Source of the DNA: Desulfobacterales bacterium
GTDB lineage: Bacteria; Desulfobacterota; Desulfobacteria; Desulfobacterales; UBA5852
NCBI GenBank assembly: GCA_030066455.1
Contig: JASJBQ010000326.1
Location: 1 to 5,298 of the forward strand
DNA: 5,298 bases
Direction of reading: 5' to 3'
In this document: in pieces, positions 1 through 5,298 of the stretch
Position numbering within the stretch: position 1 is the first letter of the stretch
Layout: each line of letters opens with the position of its first letter
Notes under the pieces: model-generated
The model's database searches: none
Seen by the model: the letters and a program-made list of their open reading frames with translations, nothing else
What the model was told of the DNA's origin: nothing
Position numbers and translations under genes: made by a program

Positions 1-67
1 CAATCCAGCCATATCAACGGCACACCTTTCTTACGGACATTCCTGGGGACATGAAGCCTTGATCGCA

Positions 68-112
68 GATCTTCCCGGAACGCTCCGTCATGCCGCCTGT
101 TCCGGGAAGATC
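68..112 (-). terminator. Perfect inverted repeat after the flotillin gene, probable operon end
   Basis: Bases 68-81 (GATCTTCCCGGAAC) are the exact reverse complement of 99-112 (GTTCCGGGAAGATC), giving a 14-bp stem with a 17-base loop. In the direction of the minus-strand operon the stem begins 13 bases past the flotillin TAG stop, which is the expected place for a terminator or a 3'-end-protecting hairpin. Neither side carries a T tract, so it is not a canonical intrinsic terminator. It may act with Rho, as an mRNA stabiliser, or as a barrier in both directions. The structure is seen directly; its role is inferred from position. Confidence 0.55.
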
Positions 113-125
113 AGACGTGCCAATG

Positions 126-1886
126 CTAGGGCTTCTCGACCTCTGCGGCCGCGGTTGCCCCCGGGTTGTCGCCGTGCAGCACCTTGGTGACCCCGTTCAG
201 GTCGTTGCCGCTGAGGCCAATGTCGGCCAGAAGGGAGTCGACCAGCGGGGCCTGGCCGCGGTAGCGCAGGGCACTGTTGACCAGCTGGTCGGCCAGGTTT
301 GCCTGGGCGACAGCTCCGTCGCCGTTGCTGCCGCCATTCCCATGGAGTCCGTCGACCTGGATGATCTTGATCCCCTCGATCTGTTCCATGGGCTTGACGC
401 TCTCCCGGATAATGTCCGGCAGGTGCTTGATCAGGGCCATACGGATCTGCATGGCGATCTGCTCGGCGGAAAGAATGTTGTGGGATTCGTTGAGCGCACG
501 CTTACCTTCGGCATCCACCTGGTAGCGTTTGGCTGCGGCATCGGCCCGCAGTTTCTCGGCCTCGGCATCGCCCTGCGCGTTGATGCGCAGTTTGTCGGCC
601 TCGGCATTCGCCAGGGTCGTGACGGCTTCGGCCTTGTCCTCGGCCGCCATTTTCTCGGCCTCGGCCGCCACCTTGATGGCAATGGCCTCGCGCTCGGCGG
701 CCTGGCGGGCCTTGACCAGTTCGACGGCCTTGGACCGCTCGGCTTTTTCGGTCTCCCGTACCGTGACGACGGCCTCCTCTTCCTTGACCGCCACGGAACG
801 GGCCCTGTCGGCTTCGGCTTGGGACTCGGACTGGGCCTTGGAGCGCTCGGCAATGGCAATCGCCTTGTCCTGCTCGGCCAGTTCGATGGTTTTCTTGCGA
901 TCGATTTCGGCGGTTTCCACGGCCTTGGTCTTGTGAATGTCCTTCTCCTTCAATTGCCGGTCCTTTTCGATACGCTGCTCCTCCACCGCCCGTTCGGCCG
1001 AAATGCTGGCGGAGTCCACCTGTTGTTTGGCCTGGATCTCGGCTTCCTCGGCATCGCGCTTTTTCTCGGCCTGTTCGCGGGCAATTTCGGCGGCCTGGGC
1101 GGCCCGGCGGATCTCGATCTCCCGTTCCTGCTCCAGACGGGCATATTCCGTCTCCCGGGCAATCTCGAGTTTCTGGCGTTCGGCTTCCAGGTTCTTGTTG
1201 GCGATCGCCACTTCGGTATCCTGCTCGATGTCGTTGCGTTTACGCCGGCGCTCCTCGATTTCCTCGGTCAACTTGGTCAGGCCTTCGGCGTCGAAGGCGT
1301 TGTCGGGATTGAAATGCTCCTTGCTGGTCTGGTCAAGGCCTGTCAGCGAGACGGACTCAAGCTCGAGACCGTTCTTGAGAAGATCCTCGGAAACGACCTG
1401 CTGGACTTTCTGGACGAAATCCACACGTTGTTCGTGAAGTTCTTCCATAGCCATCTCGGCGGCCACGGCCCGCAGGGCATCAACAAATTTACCCTCCACC
1501 AGCTGCTTGAGCTCATCCGGGTTCATGGTCTTCATCCCGAGGGTTTGGGCGGCGTTGGCAATGGATTCATTGGTAGGTTTGACCCGCACGTAGAACTCCG
1601 CCATCACGTCCACGCGCATGCGATCGCGTGTGATCAAAGCCTGCGTGTTGGCCCGCTGCACCTCCAAACGAAGCGTGTTCATGTTTACGGGGATGACTTC
1701 GTGGAGCACCGGCACCACCAGCGCGCCGCCGTTCATGATGACTTTCTGACCGCGGAATCCAGTCCGCACGAATGAAATCTCCTTGGTGGCCCGGCGGTAC
1801 ATGCGGGCCACGATCATGGCCATCACCAGGACCGCCACCAGTATGACGCCGGCAGTGACAAAAATACTCATCAGATTGGAAAACAT
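126..1886 (-). CDS. yqiK: YqiK-like flotillin (SPFH/band 7 family membrane scaffold protein)
   Basis: 586 residues, close to the roughly 550 of E. coli YqiK. Flotillins oligomerise in the inner membrane and organise membrane microdomains; this branch is associated with envelope stress. Residues about 5-28 form one hydrophobic membrane segment, followed by basic residues (RMYRR). Residues about 30-200 form the SPFH/band 7 domain, including GGALVVPVLHEVIPVNMNT near 53-71. Residues about 205-465 are a long Ala/Glu/Lys/Arg-rich coiled coil with the AEAEKLRADA-type repeats seen in flotillins. The C-terminal flotillin domain follows (about 470-570, ILSAEQIAMQIRMALIKHLP). The start is supported by AAGGAGG 8-9 bases upstream of the ATG. 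It is the last gene of a three-gene operon, 46 bases after the YqiJ-like gene, and ends just before a 14-bp hairpin. The family assignment is firm. The cellular role is inferred from the family and the operon. Confidence 0.93.
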   Translation of the reverse strand: MFSNLMSIFVTAGVILVAVLVMAMIVARMYRRATKEISFVRTGFRGQKVIMNGGALVVPVLHEVIPVNMNTLRLEVQRANTQALITRDRMRVDVMAEFYVRVKPTNESIANAAQTLGMKTMNPDELKQLVEGKFVDALRAVAAEMAMEELHEQRVDFVQKVQQVVSEDLLKNGLELESVSLTGLDQTSKEHFNPDNAFDAEGLTKLTEEIEERRRKRNDIEQDTEVAIANKNLEAERQKLEIARETEYARLEQEREIEIRRAAQAAEIAREQAEKKRDAEEAEIQAKQQVDSASISAERAVEEQRIEKDRQLKEKDIHKTKAVETAEIDRKKTIELAEQDKAIAIAERSKAQSESQAEADRARSVAVKEEEAVVTVRETEKAERSKAVELVKARQAAEREAIAIKVAAEAEKMAAEDKAEAVTTLANAEADKLRINAQGDAEAEKLRADAAAKRYQVDAEGKRALNESHNILSAEQIAMQIRMALIKHLPDIIRESVKPMEQIEGIKIIQVDGLHGNGGSNGDGAVAQANLADQLVNSALRYRGQAPLVDSLLADIGLSGNDLNGVTKVLHGDNPGATAAAEVEKP

Positions 1887-1932
1887 GGGGTAATCCTCCT
1901 TCTTCTCCTCGCTAGGAATGGGGATGAATCCA

Positions 1933-2607
1933 TTAGTCGGTCAGGGCCGCGCTGGTATTCACAATGGCCTTGAACACGGCCCCTTTGTGACTCACGATCA
2001 GAACCTGGGCGCCCTGCTCGAAGCAGGCACCGCCCACGTCAGGCTCCACCATGACGTAATGGGCCTGGCCGTGCTGGTCGCTGAGCCGCGCCTGAGCAGG
2101 CTTGCCACGCTCGGCCCGGCCCAGGGTGATGACGGCCACCCGCCCGACGAAACTGTCTTCCGACACGGATTCCGTTTCGTCCTTGGGAATGATGCGCGCC
2201 AGAATTCCCCCGCAGATCCGCACCACCGGAAAGGTGACCATAAGGGCCGGCACGCTCGCCAGTGCCGCCGGCAGCATGTGCCCCAGGATGCGAAGCGACA
2301 TGGACTGGCAGAAGAGTCCGATCAGACCAAAGGCCGTCAGGAAAACGATCACCAGCATGAGCACCGGCACTTCGCCCACCCTGAACCAGCTGAGCAGCTT
2401 CGTGAACAGCCCCGGGGTGTGGATATCGGCGTCCAGGTCGGCATCGAAATCCATATCCACATCCAGGTCCGGCAGCAATGAATCGAGCAGGTCCGACAGA
2501 CCGGCCCCGATCAGTGTGGTAACGCCCTCGAGCAAAGCGATGGCAAACATCAGGACCAAAGCGATGGCAAACGGCAGGTTTTGACTGGAAAGCACAAATG
2601 CGATCAT
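1933..2607 (-). CDS. yqiJ: YqiJ-like inner membrane protein with C-terminal OB-fold (NfeD-like partner of flotillin)
   Basis: 224 residues; E. coli YqiJ is of similar size. Hydrophobic segments lie at about 10-36, 80-100 and 108-136. A soluble C-terminal domain at about 150-215 (DSFVGRVAVITLGRAERGKP, then VMVEPD and FEQGAQVLIVSH) has the short beta-strand pattern of the OB-fold found in YqiJ and NfeD proteins. These proteins are commonly encoded beside flotillins and are thought to work with them in the membrane. An Asp-rich loop (about 47-62, DLDVDMDFDADLDADI) lies between the first and second membrane segments. Its ATG overlaps the TGA of the upstream PspA-like gene by 4 bases, so translation is probably coupled; the flotillin gene follows 46 bases after its TAA. 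The family call rests on the membrane topology, the OB-like domain and the gene order. The protein has no known catalytic residues. Confidence 0.85.
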   Translation of the reverse strand: MIAFVLSSQNLPFAIALVLMFAIALLEGVTTLIGAGLSDLLDSLLPDLDVDMDFDADLDADIHTPGLFTKLLSWFRVGEVPVLMLVIVFLTAFGLIGLFCQSMSLRILGHMLPAALASVPALMVTFPVVRICGGILARIIPKDETESVSEDSFVGRVAVITLGRAERGKPAQARLSDQHGQAHYVMVEPDVGGACFEQGAQVLIVSHKGAVFKAIVNTSAALTD

Positions 2608-3281
2608 TTATTCTCCATCTCGCCCTTAACGGCTGCCAGGCGTTCCATGATGCGATTTTTGCGGGCCAGCTCCTCGAGTTCCGCCAGTTTGACAGCTGAA
2701 TGGCGATTGGCTTCGCGTCCGACTCCCGGGACGCCCGTGGCTTTTTCCACTACTCGCTCAAAAGCCGAAGCGGCCTTGGCCACTTTGCCTTCAACATCAG
2801 TCGTCTGCACATTGCTCTCGAGAGACGGCGCGGGATCGTCGAGGTTCAGGCGAAATTGACGCATCTCTTCCTTCATCTCGCGTTTTTTGGCTTGCAAGGC
2901 GGCGATATAGCCCTCCAACTCCTTTTCCTGCGATCCGCTGTCGTTGATGGTGGATTCAAGCACGGGGATCTGGGCTTCGAGATCGAGTTGTCTTGAAATC
3001 GCGGCTTCCGCAAGATCTTCGCGCGACTCCTTGACCGCCAGTTCGATCTTGGTCGCCAGGTCTTCATGCTGCTGATTGGCCTCCAGCAGCCGCGCACTGG
3101 CCAGGTGCTTTCCGGCCACGACCTTGCCGAGTTCCAGCCGGACATCGTCGATGGCGCTGTCGATTTCACGGATGGCCTCTTCCATGACGGTTTCCGGCGC
3201 AGCATTTTCGATGGCATCGATCAGCGAATGCACACTCCCGCTGACGATTCGCCCGACACGTGCAATTAGGCCTTCTTTCAT
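2604..3281 (-). CDS. pspA: PspA/IM30 (Vipp1) family membrane-stress protein
   Basis: 225 residues, close to E. coli PspA (222). PspA/IM30 proteins bind stressed inner membrane, form ESCRT-III-like oligomers and help preserve the proton-motive force. The N-terminus (MKEGLIARVGRIVSGSVHSL) is compatible with the amphipathic membrane-binding helix of the family. The segment ENAAPETVMEEAIREIDSAI (about 26-45) resembles the conserved 'EDPxxxxxQAIREM' stretch. The rest is charged, helical coiled coil to about residue 145. A lower-complexity linker (about 146-160, DDPAPSLESNVQTTD) follows, then a final helical part with an Ala/Glu-rich end. No membrane-spanning segment is visible, as expected for a peripheral protein. 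The start is backed by AAGGAG about 8-9 bases upstream. It is the first gene of the operon and overlaps the YqiJ-like start by ATGA. Regulation by PspF and sigma-54, as in E. coli, is not supported: no pspF, pspB or pspC gene is present here and I found no good -24/-12 site. Confidence 0.88.
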   Translation of the reverse strand: MKEGLIARVGRIVSGSVHSLIDAIENAAPETVMEEAIREIDSAIDDVRLELGKVVAGKHLASARLLEANQQHEDLATKIELAVKESREDLAEAAISRQLDLEAQIPVLESTINDSGSQEKELEGYIAALQAKKREMKEEMRQFRLNLDDPAPSLESNVQTTDVEGKVAKAASAFERVVEKATGVPGVGREANRHSAVKLAELEELARKNRIMERLAAVKGEMENK

Positions 3282-3628
3282 GGTTGCTTCTCCTTTTTTT
3301 TACTCGCGGTTGGTTCATGATGACTTGGGCCAGATCCAGAACAGGGGTAATGCGATCGGCGACCGCCTCCTCGTCGTAGTGCGGGGCAATGCTGTGGCAA
3401 CCCGACACAATGGTCGTGCAAGGCCATCGGAGAATGCCTTCAATCGATCCAGTCTTGCCTGCTCGTACAGTCGTCCTGGATCGTTTCAGAAATTGTCTGA
3501 GAGGATGTCTGGTGGGCCGGCTTTGCTGAACAGGCATACGGATTCACTGTCGATCGCATAAATTTGAACTTGACGGCAGTTTCCATGGGCCTGCCCAAGT
3601 GCTTTCAGTGAAAACAATTGTACACGTT

Positions 3629-3634
3629 ATTATA
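3629..3634 (-). promoter_or_regulatory. Candidate -10 hexamer facing the pspA-yqiJ-yqiK operon
   Basis: On the minus strand these bases read TATAAT, a perfect sigma-70 -10 hexamer, inside an AT-rich island. The 16-18 base spacing upstream gives only TTATAT- or ATATAA-like sequence, so there is no convincing -35 element. Start of transcription here would leave a leader of roughly 340 bases before pspA. A chance match in AT-rich DNA is a real possibility. Confidence 0.28.
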
Positions 3635-3641
3635 CTAAAGG

Positions 3642-3681
3642 CAAGTTTATTTATATAAATAATTTAATGCCAAGTTTATTT
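3642..3681. repeat. Pair of 11-bp direct repeats (CAAGTTTATTT)
   Basis: CAAGTTTATTT occurs at 3642-3652 and again at 3671-3681, 29 bases start to start, close to three helical turns. The copies flank the 16-bp palindrome centred at 3654/3655. The spacing on one DNA face would suit a regulator binding twice, but no regulator can be named from the sequence. Confidence 0.5.
3647..3662. promoter_or_regulatory. 16-bp perfect AT-only palindrome, possible operator
   Basis: TTATTTATATAAATAA reads identically on both strands and sits between the divergent gene blocks. It overlaps the first 11-bp direct repeat and lies just upstream of the minus-strand TATAAT. It could be an operator for a dimeric regulator, a region of easy melting, or an overlapping bidirectional promoter. 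Only the symmetry is seen; function is inferred. Confidence 0.35.
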
Positions 3682-3723
3682 TCAATTGGATCTGCGTGTA
3701 CGTTCATAAGACCCTGTTCAGAG

Positions 3724-3761
3724 CCATCGAATTCGTATATTTACACGGAATTCGGCGATGG
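3724..3761 (+). promoter_or_regulatory. Imperfect inverted repeat upstream of the Asp/Gly-repeat gene
   Basis: CCATCGAATTC at 3724-3734 faces GAATTCGGCGATGG at 3748-3761. The arms share CCATCG and GAATTC, with two extra bases (GC) in the right arm, and are separated by 13 mostly A/T bases. It lies about 80 bases upstream of the ATG at 3844, so it could be an operator or a structure in the leader. The right arm also starts a loose ECF-style pattern (GGAAT at 3747-3751, 15 bases, CGTT at 3767-3770), which is weak evidence for control by an ECF sigma factor. Confidence 0.3.
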
Positions 3762-3843
3762 GTTTGCGTTGGATGGATAAATCCCCACGCTTGAACCGTT
3801 ATCAGAATAAAACCCAAACGATTCTGCAAACGAGGAGATCCCC

Positions 3844-4575
3844 ATGAACGGTGAGCATCCAATCGAATCCCGACGGACCAAATCCATCAGCCATCTCGTT
3901 TTTTGGGGCCTGGTTCTGTTTCTGACAACGGCCCTGACGGTCCTTCCGCTCCACATCGATGGGGACAAAGGACAGGTCCTCGTCTACAAAGCCTATGCTG
4001 ATGACGACGGTGACGATGGCGACAGTGACAACGACGGCGGTGATGACGGTCGCGGCGACGACGGCGACGATGGTGGTGATGACGGCGACGACGGCGATGA
4101 CGGTGACGACGGCGACGATGGTGATGACGGCGATGACGGTGATGATGACGGCGACGACGGTGATGACGGCGATGACGGTGATGACGACGGCGACGACGGT
4201 GATGACGATGGCGACGATGGTGATGACGACGGCGACGATGGTGATGACGACGGCGACGACGGCGATGATGATGGCGACGACGGTGATGATGATGGCGACG
4301 ACGGTGATGAGGGCGACGACGGTGAAGACGGAGATGACGACGGCGATGACGGGAATGAAGACGGGCGCGGAGACGGCGAGGATGGCAACGACAGTGAAAA
4401 TGAAGACGGGCGCAGCGAAAGGTCCGAACGCTCAGACGACGGTGGCAATAGGGGGGGGCGGTCCTCGACCCAAAACGATCGCAACGGAGGCGATGACGAT
4501 GCCTTCGACGGTATGGATGACCTCGACCCGGTGTCGGCTGAAGACGAGGCCGGCCTGGTCGGCAATTGGGAATAA
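3844..4575 (+). CDS. Exported or membrane-anchored Asp/Gly-repeat acidic protein
   Basis: 243 residues. I do not recognise a named family. The N-terminus has basic residues (SRRTK, 9-13) followed by a hydrophobic segment at about 18-36 that looks like a signal anchor or signal peptide. An AYA sequence at 50-52, immediately before the acidic region, resembles a signal-peptidase site, although it is farther than usual from the hydrophobic core. Residues 53 to about 177 are almost entirely Asp and Gly: an irregular lead-in, seven DDG units (79-99), a short transition, then six DDDGDDG units (113-154). A Ser/Arg/Asn-rich stretch follows, then an acidic tail ending DPVSAEDEAGLVGNWE, which looks folded or motif-like. 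GAGGAG 6 bases before the ATG supports the start. An extracytoplasmic acidic chain could bind calcium or other cations; this is inference from composition. It precedes an ECF sigma factor gene on the same strand. The GAY/GGY repeat creates long open frames in all other frames and on the other strand, so those are artefacts. Confidence 0.82.
   Translation: MNGEHPIESRRTKSISHLVFWGLVLFLTTALTVLPLHIDGDKGQVLVYKAYADDDGDDGDSDNDGGDDGRGDDGDDGGDDGDDGDDGDDGDDGDDGDDGDDDGDDGDDGDDGDDDGDDGDDDGDDGDDDGDDGDDDGDDGDDDGDDGDDDGDDGDEGDDGEDGDDDGDDGNEDGRGDGEDGNDSENEDGRSERSERSDDGGNRGGRSSTQNDRNGGDDDAFDGMDDLDPVSAEDEAGLVGNWE
4078..4305 (+). repeat. In-frame tandem repeats: seven 9-bp DDG units, then six 21-bp DDDGDDG units
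   Basis: 4078-4140 is seven 9-bp units (GAY GAY GGY). 4141-4179 is a transition encoding DDDG plus three DDG. 4180-4305 is six consecutive 21-bp units (starts 4180, 4201, 4222, 4243, 4264, 4285), each encoding DDDGDDG. Units 5 and 6 are identical at the base level; all other differences between units are third-position C/T changes that leave the protein unchanged. Within the unit the first Gly codon is always GGC and the second is GGT in five of six copies, which shows that the 21-bp block itself was the unit of duplication. Confidence 0.9.
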
Positions 4576-4607
4576 ACCCGCTTAGACCAGACCAGTTGAC
4601 TGGACCC

Positions 4608-4647
4608 GGCTGGTGAGGCCGCGTGCGTCGCACGTGGCCCGCCAGCC
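4608..4647 (+). terminator. Strong 19-bp hairpin between the Asp/Gly-repeat gene and the sigma factor gene
   Basis: The left arm 4608-4626 pairs with 4630-4647 around a three-base loop (GTC), with one bulged A at 4616 and G-T wobbles. The arms run GGCTGG...GTGC and GCAC...CCAGCC. It begins 33 bases after the TAA of the acidic-protein gene. The following bases (GCCTGTATGG...) lack a T tract, so it is probably a partial terminator, a processing or stability element, or a Rho-assisted terminator. A smaller CCAGT-TG-ACTGG hairpin at 4592-4603 lies just upstream, and its CCAG could alternatively pair with CTGG at 4610-4613, opening a route to attenuation. It leaves only about 37 bases before the sigma ATG. 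Confidence 0.5.
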
Positions 4648-4684
4648 GCCTGTATGGAAGGTGGTTTAAAGGAGTCGGTCGGAA

Positions 4685-5266
4685 ATGATTTTCAAACAGG
4701 CCCCGGAGCATGACCGCAGGGACAGGGCGCTTCGCCGGCAAATGGTGATGCTGCTGCCGCGTCTGCGCCGTTTTGCCTGTAATCTGGCCGGAGACATCGA
4801 CAGGGGCGACGAACTGGTCCAGGCCGCCTGCGAGCGCGCCCTCAAAAGGCTAACCCAATTCCGCGACGGCTCGCGTCTGGACAGTTGGATGTACCGTATC
4901 ATCCACACGCAATGGATCGATCAACTGCGCCGCCGCAAAACCCGGGAATCCCACGCCCAAAGTCGCCATGACCACCAGACCCGGGACCCTATTGCACCCT
5001 ATCCCGCCCGGACGGTCGAAGCGATGGTCGATGTTCGGAGCGCCATGGCGGCCTTACCCGCCGAACAGCGCGCGGCGATATCGCTGGTGGTGGTCGAAGG
5101 CTATACCTATGCCGAGGCGGCCACCATTCTGCATACTCCGGCCGGTACCGTAGCCAGTCGCGTGGCCCGGGCCCGCCGTGAGTTGATCCGGCAGCTGAAA
5201 AACGAACGCCCCGGCCGCCTTTTCAGAGTGGTTGAAGGCGCCGGAGGAAAGGACATGCGCCCATGA
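4685..5266 (+). CDS. ECF-type sigma-70 family RNA polymerase sigma factor
   Basis: 193 residues, a normal length for an extracytoplasmic-function sigma factor, which has only regions 2 and 4. Region 2 covers about 23-85: LLPRLRRFACNLAGD, then DELVQAACERAL (core RNA polymerase contact) and DSWMYRIIHTQWIDQLRRRK (promoter -10 recognition). A charged linker (86-110) follows. Region 4 covers about 117-171: AMAALPAEQRAAISLVVVEG and the helix-turn-helix YTYAEAATILHTPAGTVASRVARARREL, which reads the -35 element. The ATG is preceded by AAAGGAG with a 10-base spacer. The stop TGA overlaps the next ATG (ATGA), the usual coupling of a sigma factor to its anti-sigma factor, so its activity is probably held in check by that partner. 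The target genes are unknown; the acidic repeat gene immediately upstream is the nearest candidate. The ECF subgroup cannot be assigned by eye. Confidence 0.92.
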   Translation: MIFKQAPEHDRRDRALRRQMVMLLPRLRRFACNLAGDIDRGDELVQAACERALKRLTQFRDGSRLDSWMYRIIHTQWIDQLRRRKTRESHAQSRHDHQTRDPIAPYPARTVEAMVDVRSAMAALPAEQRAAISLVVVEGYTYAEAATILHTPAGTVASRVARARRELIRQLKNERPGRLFRVVEGAGGKDMRP

Positions 5267-5298
5267 GCGAGTTTGATGACGCAACCCTTTCAGCCTAT
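5263..5298 (+). CDS. Probable anti-sigma factor, N-terminal fragment (cut by window end)
   Basis: Only 12 codons are visible (MSEFDDATLSAY), and the frame is open to the window edge. The ATG overlaps the sigma factor stop codon by 4 bases, with a purine-rich GGAGGAAAGGA at 5243-5253 serving as ribosome binding site. The start 'M-S-x-x-D-D-x-x-L-S-A-Y' resembles anti-sigma factors and related zinc-finger-like regulators, which often continue as 'LDGEL'. Together with the translational coupling to an ECF sigma factor this makes an anti-sigma role likely. Whether it is membrane-spanning or soluble cannot be seen. Confidence 0.6.
   Translation, partial: MSEFDDATLSAY

Larger units (their letters stand above)
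3282..3843. other. Divergent intergenic region without a supportable gene
   Basis: 562 bases separate the divergently transcribed pspA-like and Asp/Gly-repeat genes. The part next to pspA (3282-3600) has ordinary base composition. It contains short open frames, for example minus strand 3166-3537 and plus strand 3076-3561, but these run far into pspA, have no good ribosome binding site and give arginine/serine-rich, non-family-like products. I read them as non-coding or decayed. The part at 3611-3690 is sharply AT-rich and holds a palindrome and direct repeats. The final part, 3720-3843, holds an inverted repeat and the leader of the plus-strand gene. Promoters for both blocks should lie here. 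Confidence 0.6.

Noticed and set aside
90..1775. A 561-codon open frame on the plus strand, antisense to the flotillin gene
   Set aside because: It mirrors the Ala/Glu/Lys-rich coiled coil of the flotillin gene, whose codon bias keeps the opposite strand free of stops. The product is Leu/Gly/Phe-rich low complexity with no family resemblance, while the minus-strand protein is clearly a flotillin.
3407..3421. Possible sigma-54 promoter on the minus strand upstream of pspA (TTGCACGACCATTGT)
   Set aside because: The spacing of 10 bases is right, but both invariant dinucleotides are broken (TG instead of GG at -24 and GT instead of GC at -12). A nearby TGCCAC...TTGC at about 3386-3399 has the wrong spacing.
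3166..3537. Minus-strand open frame of 123 codons upstream of and overlapping pspA
   Set aside because: It overlaps the pspA coding region in another frame, has no clear ribosome binding site, and its product is Arg/Cys-rich without recognisable motifs. It could be a decayed remnant, but nothing supports that.
4078..4305. Repeat array considered as a CRISPR or non-coding satellite
   Set aside because: The units are directly adjacent with no spacers, are in multiples of three, and vary only at silent codon positions, so the array is protein-coding.
3887..4741. Long minus-strand open frames across the Asp/Gly repeat, encoding His/Arg-rich or Ser/Pro-rich proteins (3887-4741 and 3993-4565)
   Set aside because: The GAY/GGY periodicity has no stop codons in any frame. 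The opposite-strand products are pure repeat translation, while the plus-strand frame has a ribosome binding site, an N-terminal hydrophobic segment and non-repetitive ends.

Overview
The window appears to be chromosomal DNA from a GC-rich Gram-negative bacterium. A proteobacterium or a relative such as Desulfobacterota is plausible, because the envelope-stress operon and the ECF sigma/anti-sigma pair are typical there. The sequence alone does not fix the taxon. Two gene blocks point away from each other across an AT-rich intergenic region of about 560 bases.

Left block (126-3281, minus strand): a compact three-gene operon in the order PspA/IM30-family protein, YqiJ-like membrane protein with an OB-fold domain, and YqiK-like flotillin. 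The first two genes overlap by 4 bases (ATGA). The third follows after 46 bases with a strong ribosome binding site. A perfect 14-bp inverted repeat lies just after the flotillin stop codon and probably marks the end of the transcript. The three products fit a membrane-maintenance module: a peripheral coiled-coil membrane remodeller, a small membrane partner and a flotillin scaffold. No PspF, PspB or PspC gene is visible in the window.

Middle (3282-3843): no gene that I can support. It holds an AT-rich island (about 3611-3690) with a 16-bp perfect palindrome, an 11-bp direct repeat and a consensus-like -10 hexamer facing the left operon. Nearer the right block is an imperfect inverted repeat built around two GAATTC sites.

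Right block (3844 to the window end, plus strand): first, an N-terminally anchored or secreted protein whose body is almost pure Asp/Gly, built from DDG and DDDGDDG tandem repeats. A strong 40-base hairpin follows, then an ECF-type RNA polymerase sigma factor. The sigma stop codon overlaps (ATGA) the start of a gene cut off by the window end. Its 12 visible residues and its position suggest an anti-sigma factor. The acidic repeat protein beside a sigma/anti-sigma pair is the least ordinary part of the window. It may be a target of that regulatory pair or a partner in it.
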